This document shows positions 55,225 to 61,463 of a stretch of DNA of 64,000 nucleotides, piece by piece. Location of the stretch: assembly GCA_017390585.1 (NCBI GenBank), contig JAFPBB010000047.1:1-64000 (forward strand). The letters run 5' to 3'. The notes under the pieces are model-generated. The model made no database searches. It saw only the letters and a list, made by a program, of their open reading frames with translations, and had not been told where the DNA came from. The DNA comes from Tidjanibacter sp. GTDB lineage: Bacteria > Bacteroidota > Bacteroidia > Bacteroidales > Rikenellaceae. Made by a program: the position numbers and the translations under genes. Position 1 is the first letter of the stretch, and every line of letters begins with the position of its first letter.

Positions 55225-55899
55225 ATGGCAAAATTCAATAAGATGGCCGTTATGGCCGCTATGCAGCAGAGCGCAATGGTCCCCGTCTTCTACGATGCAG
55301 ACGTGGAGGTGTCGAAGAATGTTCTGAAGGCTTGCTATGAAGGTGGCGTGAGAGTCTTTGAGTTCACCAACCGAGGTGATTTCGCAGCCGACATTTTCGC
55401 CGAGCTGATGAAATTTTCGCTCAAGGAGTGCCCCGAGATGATTCTGGGCGTGGGCTCGATTGTCGACGCTCCCACTGCAGCTCTCTACATTCAGTATGGA
55501 GCAAATTTCGTGGTAGGTCCCTGTATGAACGACGAGGTGGCTAAGGTATGTAACCGCCACTTGGTTCCCTATGTGCCTGGTTGCGGTACTGTTACGGAGA
55601 TTAGCCACGCTCAGGAGATGGGATGTGATGTCACCAAGATTTTCCCCGCAGGATGTGTGGGTGGTCCCGACTTCGTGAAGAACATCAAAGCCCCTCTGCC
55701 CTGGAGCAACATTATGGCTACGGGCGCTGTGGAGCCCACTGAGGAGAACCTCAAGGCGTGGTTCGCAGCAGGAGTGTTCTGCGTGGGTATGGGTTCCAAA
55801 CTCTTCCCCAAGGCAGAACTTAAGGCTGGTAATTGGGCCGCTGTGACCGAAAAGTGCCGAGAGGCTTTGGCCATTGTGGAAAAAGTGAGAAGCAAATAA
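55225..55899 (+). CDS. eda: KDPG / 4-hydroxy-2-oxoglutarate aldolase
   Basis: Splits KDPG to pyruvate and glyceraldehyde-3-phosphate. 224 residues, class I aldolase barrel with Glu46 (FEFTNRG), VGSIVDAPTAALYIQYGANFVV, and Schiff-base Lys138 in CDVTKIFPAGCVGGPDFVK. It follows kdgK by 35 bases and supplies the next step of the same pathway. Confidence 0.95.
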   Translation: MAKFNKMAVMAAMQQSAMVPVFYDADVEVSKNVLKACYEGGVRVFEFTNRGDFAADIFAELMKFSLKECPEMILGVGSIVDAPTAALYIQYGANFVVGPCMNDEVAKVCNRHLVPYVPGCGTVTEISHAQEMGCDVTKIFPAGCVGGPDFVKNIKAPLPWSNIMATGAVEPTEENLKAWFAAGVFCVGMGSKLFPKAELKAGNWAAVTEKCREALAIVEKVRSK

Positions 55900-55921
55900 T
55901 TTGAAATAAACGATAGCAGAT

Positions 55922-56767
55922 ATGAAAACAAACTACGAAATTCGATATGCAGCCCATCCCGAGGATGCAAAAAGCTATGATACTGCCCGCTTGCGCCGAG
56001 ATTTTCTCATCGAGAGACTCTTTGTGGCCAACGAGGTGAATATGGTCTATTCGATGTATGACCGAATGGTTGTGGGTGGAGCTATGCCCGTGGGCGAGAG
56101 CCTTAAGCTGGAGGCCATCGACCCCCTCAAAGCACCCTATTTCCTCACTCGCAGGGAGATGGGTATCTACAACGTGGGTAGAGGCAAGGGCCGTGTGAGA
56201 GTGGGTGAGGAGTGCTTCGAGCTCGACTTCAAGGAGGCACTCTACCTCGGCTCGGGAGATAGGGAGGTCTACTTCGAGAGCGTGGACGAGAAGGAGCCCG
56301 CAAAGTTCTACTTCAACTCCCTCACTGCCCACCGCAACTATCCCGACAAAAAGGTGACCAAAGAGAATGCCATCGTTGCCCATATGGGCTCGCTCGAGGG
56401 CTCCAACGACCGAAATATCAACAAGATGCTTGTGAATCAGGTGCTTCCCACCTGTCAGCTCCAGATGGGTATGACAGAGTTGGCACCCGGTAGCGTGTGG
56501 AACACAATGCCTGCCCACACCCATTCGCGCCGTATGGAGGCCTACTTCTATTTCGATATCCCCGAGGAGCACGCCATCTGCCACTTTATGGGTGAGGTGA
56601 ATGAGACTCGCCACATCTGGATGAAGGGCGACGAGGCTGTGCTTTCGCCCGAATGGAGCATCCACTCGGCGGCAGCTACCCACAACTACACTTTCATTTG
56701 GGGTATGGGTGGCGAAAACCTCGACTATGGCGATCAGGACTTCTCGCTCATTACGGACCTTAAGTAA
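55922..56767 (+). CDS. kduI: 5-keto-4-deoxyuronate isomerase
   Basis: Converts 5-keto-4-deoxyuronate (DKI) to 2,5-diketo-3-deoxygluconate. 281 residues of the cupin KduI fold; the zinc site is visible as His199, His201 and Glu206 (AHTHSRRMEAYFYFD) with His248 (WSIHSAAATHN). The N-terminus RYAAHPEDAKSYDTARLRRDFLI is canonical. It lies 22 bases after eda and 11 before kduD. Confidence 0.96.
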   Translation: MKTNYEIRYAAHPEDAKSYDTARLRRDFLIERLFVANEVNMVYSMYDRMVVGGAMPVGESLKLEAIDPLKAPYFLTRREMGIYNVGRGKGRVRVGEECFELDFKEALYLGSGDREVYFESVDEKEPAKFYFNSLTAHRNYPDKKVTKENAIVAHMGSLEGSNDRNINKMLVNQVLPTCQLQMGMTELAPGSVWNTMPAHTHSRRMEAYFYFDIPEEHAICHFMGEVNETRHIWMKGDEAVLSPEWSIHSAAATHNYTFIWGMGGENLDYGDQDFSLITDLK

Positions 56768-56778
56768 TCGTAGAGCCT

Positions 56779-57576
56779 ATGAAAGCTAATTTTTCGCTCG
56801 AAGGAAAGGTGGCGCTCGTGACGGGTGCTGCCTACGGTATAGGCTTTGCCATTGCCGAGGCGTTGGCTTCGGCGGGAGCCAAGATTGCCTTCAACTGTCG
56901 CTCGCAGCACCATTTGGACGAGGCACTCGCGGAGTATAGTGCCAAGGGTATCGATGCTCGCGGCTACATCTGCGATGTGACCGATGAGGAGGGTGTGAAA
57001 GCTATGGTAGAGGAGATTGCTCGTGAGCTTGGCACGGTGGATATTTTGGTCAATAATGCAGGCATAATCAAGCGCATCCCTATGCACGAGATGACCACCG
57101 AGGAGTTCCGTCAAGTGGTTGATATCGACCTCACAGCTGCTTTCATTATGTCCAAGGCTGTGATACCAGCAATGATAGAAAAAGGAGGTGGTAAGATTAT
57201 CAACATCTGCTCGATGATGTCGGAGTTGGGCCGCGAAACAGTCTCGGCCTACGCTGCTGCCAAGGGTGGACTCAAGATGCTCACTCGCAATATTGCCAGC
57301 GAGTATGGCGAGTACAACATTCAGTGCAACGGCATCGGCCCCGGCTACATCGCCACACCCCAGACTGCCCCCTTGCGCGAACTTCAGCCCGATGGTGAGC
57401 GTCATCCTTTCGATAAGTTCATCATTTCCAAGACCCCAGCAGCTCGTTGGGGTACTCCCGAGGATTTGATGGGTCCTGCCATCTTCCTTGCCTCGGAGGC
57501 GTCGAACTTCATCAATGGCCACATCCTCTACGTCGACGGAGGTATCTTGGCCTACATCGGTAAACAACCCAAATAG
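56779..57576 (+). CDS. kduD: 2-dehydro-3-deoxy-D-gluconate 5-dehydrogenase (SDR)
   Basis: Reduces 2,5-diketo-3-deoxygluconate to KDG. 265-residue short-chain dehydrogenase with the nucleotide motif TGAAYGIG (15-22), NNAG (92-95), and the catalytic Ser145, Tyr158 and Lys162 (SAYAAAKGG). Annotation as gluconate 5-dehydrogenase is possible by sequence alone, but adjacency to kduI favours KduD. Confidence 0.93.
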   Translation: MKANFSLEGKVALVTGAAYGIGFAIAEALASAGAKIAFNCRSQHHLDEALAEYSAKGIDARGYICDVTDEEGVKAMVEEIARELGTVDILVNNAGIIKRIPMHEMTTEEFRQVVDIDLTAAFIMSKAVIPAMIEKGGGKIINICSMMSELGRETVSAYAAAKGGLKMLTRNIASEYGEYNIQCNGIGPGYIATPQTAPLRELQPDGERHPFDKFIISKTPAARWGTPEDLMGPAIFLASEASNFINGHILYVDGGILAYIGKQPK

Positions 57577-57584
57577 TGTGTCGT

Positions 57585-58829
57585 ATGAAAGTGAAATATC
57601 TTCTGATTCTTGCCCTTGTGGCATTGATGGCCTCTTGTGGCAACTATGCCGACGAGGTGATTGTTGTGAACAACTCCGAGGTTGATCGCGTGGGCGAAAT
57701 GGTGGAGGTGGAGGCAGCTCGCTTCGATGTGGGAGAGGGAGAAACCCTCGTTGTCCGCAATGAGAAGGGGGAGATTGTGCCCACACAGCTCACCTACAAT
57801 GGACTGCTCATTTTCCAGTGTGATGTGAAGGCGGGCGAAAGAGCCCACTATTCCGTTAAGAAGAGCCGCAGGATGGCAAAAGTCCAGAGCTACGCCTGTG
57901 GTAGGGTCTACCCCGAGAGGGTGGACGATGTGGCGTGGGAGAGCGACCTGATTGCCTATCGTGCCTATGGCCCTGCGCTGCAGAAGAGTGGCGAGAGGGC
58001 TTTTGGCTATGACGTGTGGGTGAAGAACAACACCGCCCTTCCCGTTGTGGAGGCCCGCTATGCGAAGGAACTCAACCCCGACACCAAGGCACGCATTGCT
58101 GAACTCTGTGAGAGCGACCCCAAGGCTGCCGACGAGCTCTATGCTTCGGTGAGCTACCACAACGACCACGGCAATGGCTTCGACGCCTACAAGGTTGGCC
58201 CCACTTTGGGTGGCGGCGCAACTGCTCTGATCGATAGCAAGGGTGGAATTGTTTATCCCTACTGCTGGAGTGAGTGTGAGATTCTCGACAACGGACCATT
58301 GAGGTTTACTGCGCGCTTGAGGTATAATCCCACCATCATCGATGGCCAGGAGGTTACCGAGGTGCGAACAATCTCCATCGACAAGGGAGCCTTCCTCAAT
58401 AAAACTACCGTTGTGTATGAGGGAACTGCCGAGAAGGAACTGTCCGTTATGGCCGGTATCGTACTCCACGAGGAGAATATTCGTGCTGCCTACGACAACG
58501 ACGATTGCTACATAACCTACGCCGAGTCTGTGGAGGCACCCGATGGTGGCGAACTCTACCAGGCCATCGTCTTTCCCCAAGGGTGGAATGGAGCAGAGAA
58601 TAGACTGTGGCGCAAGGGTGACGACCGCCCCGAGGGAACTTTCGGCCACGCAGCTGCCTACAAGAACATCCGAGTGGGTGAGACTATGACCTACTATTGG
58701 GGCGCACTTTGGAGCCGCTCCACAGAGGTAGATGTGCCCAACAAGGAGGCCTTCGATGGCGTGATGGCCGAGTTGGTGGCAGCACAAAAGAGCCCTCTTC
58801 AAATTGTGACCATTGCATACGAGAAATAG
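57585..58829 (+). CDS. DUF4861-domain lipoprotein of the uronate operon
   Basis: About 414 residues from the ATG at 57585 (a GTG at 57576 overlapping the kduD stop is an alternative). Lipoprotein signal ends LMASC. The beta-sandwich body contains VVNNSEVDRVGEMVEV, IAYRAYGPALQKSGERAFGYDVWVK and WSECEILDNGPLRFTARLRY, typical of DUF4861. This family is repeatedly found with pectin and uronate genes and has a galactose-mutarotase-like feel; an enzymatic role on unsaturated uronides is suspected but unproven. It lies between kduD and the transporter. Confidence 0.85.
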   Translation: MKVKYLLILALVALMASCGNYADEVIVVNNSEVDRVGEMVEVEAARFDVGEGETLVVRNEKGEIVPTQLTYNGLLIFQCDVKAGERAHYSVKKSRRMAKVQSYACGRVYPERVDDVAWESDLIAYRAYGPALQKSGERAFGYDVWVKNNTALPVVEARYAKELNPDTKARIAELCESDPKAADELYASVSYHNDHGNGFDAYKVGPTLGGGATALIDSKGGIVYPYCWSECEILDNGPLRFTARLRYNPTIIDGQEVTEVRTISIDKGAFLNKTTVVYEGTAEKELSVMAGIVLHEENIRAAYDNDDCYITYAESVEAPDGGELYQAIVFPQGWNGAENRLWRKGDDRPEGTFGHAAAYKNIRVGETMTYYWGALWSRSTEVDVPNKEAFDGVMAELVAAQKSPLQIVTIAYEK

Positions 58830-58858
58830 GAATATGCTAATAACCAAATAATTACAAA

Positions 58859-60298
58859 ATGCCTATGAGTACTAAAACCCAAGGACGCAAGACCAACTAC
58901 CGTTGGATCATCTGCGCGATGTTGTTCTTTGCAACAACCGTCAACTACCTCGATCGTCAGGTGCTTTCGCTCACCTTCGAGGACTTCATTCGCCCCGAGT
59001 TCCACTGGACCGACTCGGACTATGGTAACATCACTGGTATCTTCTCGCTCTTCTATGCCATTGCGATGCTCTTTGCAGGTCGCTTTGTCGATTGGCTCGA
59101 CACCAAGAAGGGCTATATGTGGAGTATCGGTATCTGGTCGTTTGGCGCCTGCATCCACGCAGTGTGTGGCATCGTGACCGAGAGTATTGTCGGTGCCGAC
59201 AATCTGGCACTTGTGGCCAATGCCGAACTTGTGGCGCGAATCGCCCTGATTAGCTCCACCTTCTTCATCATTGCCCGCTGTGTGCTGGCTCTCGGTGAGG
59301 CGGGCAACTTCCCCGCAGCCATCAAGGCTACTGCCGAGTATTTCCCCAAGCGTGACCGCGCCTTTGCCACCAGCATTTTCAATGCAGGTTCCACCATCGG
59401 TGCCCTCATTGCACCCTTCTGCATTCCCCCTCTGGCTGCAAAATGGGGTTGGGAGATGGCCTTTATTATTATAGGTGCGCTCGGTTTTGTGTGGATGGGA
59501 TTCTGGCAGTTTATCTACAAGAAGCCCGAGCAGAACCCCGCAGTGAATGAGGCCGAATTGGCATACATCCTCTCCGACGACGCACCTGCCGAGGTGAAAG
59601 AGGAGAGTCCCGCTGTTGCAGAGGAGAAGAAAGTGTCGCTGTGGCAGTCGTTCAAGTATCGCCAGACTTGGGCTTTCATCGTGGGTAAGTTTATGACCGA
59701 CGGTGTGTGGTGGTTCTTCCTCTTCTGGATGCCCTCCTATCTCAAGACCACCTATGGCCTTGCTTCGACCGACATCAAGTTCCAGCTGGCCCTGGGCGTG
59801 CTCTACCTCATCGTTATGATCTCCATTGCAGGTGGCTACCTTCCCACTCTCTTTGTGGATAAGAAAAAGATGGAGCCCTATTCGGGTCGTATGCTTGCGA
59901 TGCTCATCTTTGCATTCTTCCCCCTCGTGGCTCTCGCCGCACAGCCCCTGGCCCACGCTTCGATGTGGTGGCCTGTGGTGCTCATTGGTATTGCGGGTGC
60001 TGCCCACCAGGCTTGGAGTGCCAACCTTTTCTCGACCATTGGCGATATGTTCCCCAAGAGGATGATTGCAACCATCACCGGTATTGGTGGTATGGCGGGC
60101 GGTATTGGCTCGTTCCTGATTCAGAAGAGTGCGGGTGCGCTGTTTGACTATAGCGACAAGGTCGGTATGGTTCTCTTTGGCTTCGAGGGTAAGGAGGCTG
60201 GCTATATGATTATGTTCTCCTTCTGCGCAGTGGCCTACCTGATTGGCTGGGTTGTGATGAAACTCCTGGTTCCCAAGTACCGCCCCATTGAGCTCTAA
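58859..60298 (+). CDS. MFS hexuronate transporter (ExuT-like, ACS family)
   Basis: 479-residue inner-membrane transporter with 12 expected helices. The N-terminal RWIICAMLFFATTVNYLDRQVLS and GRFVDWLDTKKGYMW loop match the anion:cation symporter (ACS) family, which includes E. coli ExuT. The charged loop at about 235-260 (APAEVKEESPAVAEEKK) is the central cytoplasmic linker. The operon context implies uptake of unsaturated or saturated hexuronates. ATG 58859 is used; a second ATG is 6 bases downstream. Last gene of the operon. Confidence 0.92.
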   Translation: MPMSTKTQGRKTNYRWIICAMLFFATTVNYLDRQVLSLTFEDFIRPEFHWTDSDYGNITGIFSLFYAIAMLFAGRFVDWLDTKKGYMWSIGIWSFGACIHAVCGIVTESIVGADNLALVANAELVARIALISSTFFIIARCVLALGEAGNFPAAIKATAEYFPKRDRAFATSIFNAGSTIGALIAPFCIPPLAAKWGWEMAFIIIGALGFVWMGFWQFIYKKPEQNPAVNEAELAYILSDDAPAEVKEESPAVAEEKKVSLWQSFKYRQTWAFIVGKFMTDGVWWFFLFWMPSYLKTTYGLASTDIKFQLALGVLYLIVMISIAGGYLPTLFVDKKKMEPYSGRMLAMLIFAFFPLVALAAQPLAHASMWWPVVLIGIAGAAHQAWSANLFSTIGDMFPKRMIATITGIGGMAGGIGSFLIQKSAGALFDYSDKVGMVLFGFEGKEAGYMIMFSFCAVAYLIGWVVMKLLVPKYRPIEL

Positions 60299-60310
60299 TG
60301 GGTAGTGGAT

Positions 60311-60360
60311 AGGCACAAACAAAAGGCGCACCTCGAAAGGTGCGCCTTTTGTTTGTGCCT
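60311..60360. terminator. Very long bidirectional terminator
   Basis: A perfect 23-bp inverted repeat with a CGAA tetraloop (arms 60311-60333 and 60338-60360), containing A- and T-runs that serve both the KDG operon and the convergent OmpH gene. Confidence 0.93.
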
Positions 60361-60372
60361 GATTTATGGCGA

Positions 60373-60912
60373 CTACTGAACGGGAGTTGCGTTCTCGGGG
60401 ATGCCGAGTTCCTTCTTTACAAGGGGTGCAATGTCGGTCATCTGATTCTTGTCGTAGTAGGCCAGCGAAGCGGCAGCCATATCGAAAATTGCGGTGTAAC
60501 CACCTTCGGAAGCAATCTTGTCGATGGCAGCGCGAGCCTTCTCAATGACGGGCTGCATCAGTTTTGCCTGCTGATTCTGCATATCCTGCGAGCCGGCTTT
60601 GCCAAGCTCCTCGTAGCGCTGCTGAAGGCTGATGAGCTCCTGCTCTTTGCTCTGACGGATGGCGTCGGAGTAGTTGGCGGCATTTTTCTGATACTCTGCA
60701 AGGCGGTTGTTGTACTCCACCTGAATGATTTCCAACTGCTCGCTCAACTCATTCTGGAGTTTCTCGAGACTTACCTGTACCTCCTGAAGCTCGGGCATCT
60801 GCACGATGATCTCCTGCGAGTTTACATAGCCAAATTTGGGTTGTGCGTAGCTTGTCAGGGTAGCAGCCAGGAGGGCAACCAATGCAAGCGACAATTTCAT
60901 CAAAGATTTCAT
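60373..60912 (-). CDS. OmpH/Skp-family periplasmic chaperone (second copy)
   Basis: 179 residues, signal peptide ending TLTSYAQ, then the Skp pattern: short N-terminal beta (KFGYVNSQEIIVQMPELQEVQVSLEKL), a long coiled coil (about 45-110) and the C-terminal IEKARAAIDKIASEGGYTAIFD. It holds unfolded outer-membrane proteins for the BAM complex. The two copies are tandem (23-base gap) downstream of bamA. It is more distant from its neighbour than a recent duplicate would be. Confidence 0.93.
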   Translation of the reverse strand: MKSLMKLSLALVALLAATLTSYAQPKFGYVNSQEIIVQMPELQEVQVSLEKLQNELSEQLEIIQVEYNNRLAEYQKNAANYSDAIRQSKEQELISLQQRYEELGKAGSQDMQNQQAKLMQPVIEKARAAIDKIASEGGYTAIFDMAAASLAYYDKNQMTDIAPLVKKELGIPENATPVQ

Positions 60913-60935
60913 AGATTGTTGATTGTAAATGTAGT

Positions 60936-61439
60936 TTATTTAACGAGTTTGATTATTTGTTCTGTGATGTCAATCGAGGCCGAATAGTAGGGCAGTGCGG
61001 TTGTGGCGATGTCGATAATCATCTGGTAGCCATTGGCTTCCGCATAGGTGCGGATGGCGGTGGCAACCTTCTCGTGGAAGGGCTTCAGGAGCTCCTCCTG
61101 CTTTTTGGTCAGGACGCCCTCGGAGCCGAAGACATTCTGCTGATAGGTGGTGATTTTCTGCTCGTTCTGAATGATGCTTGCCTCCTCGCGCTGCTGGTCC
61201 TCAAAGGAGAGGCCTGCTTTGGCCACCATATAGTTCTGATACATCTCCTCGACTTTTGCATAGGCCTCGTCGATGTTGTTTTGGTAGGCCGTAGCCAACT
61301 CGTCTATCTCTGCTACGGCGGCGGCATAGGCCTCCATAGATTGGTAGATTTTCTGAGTGTTGACCACTGCATAGTTCTGAGCCGATACTCCGAGGGTGAA
61401 GATGGCTGCGATGAGACCGAGGATAAGATTCTTTTTCAT
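60936..61439 (-). CDS. OmpH/Skp-family periplasmic chaperone (first copy)
   Basis: 167 residues with signal peptide (LILGLIAAIFTLGVSAQ), YAVVNTQKIYQSMEAYAAAVAEID, a coiled coil, and the C-terminal VATAIRTYAEANGYQMIIDI. It follows bamA by 24 bases in the usual Bacteroidota bamA-ompH-ompH order. Confidence 0.94.
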   Translation of the reverse strand: MKKNLILGLIAAIFTLGVSAQNYAVVNTQKIYQSMEAYAAAVAEIDELATAYQNNIDEAYAKVEEMYQNYMVAKAGLSFEDQQREEASIIQNEQKITTYQQNVFGSEGVLTKKQEELLKPFHEKVATAIRTYAEANGYQMIIDIATTALPYYSASIDITEQIIKLVK

Positions 61440-61463
61440 AGTGCTTAAAGTGTGTTAAGTTAG

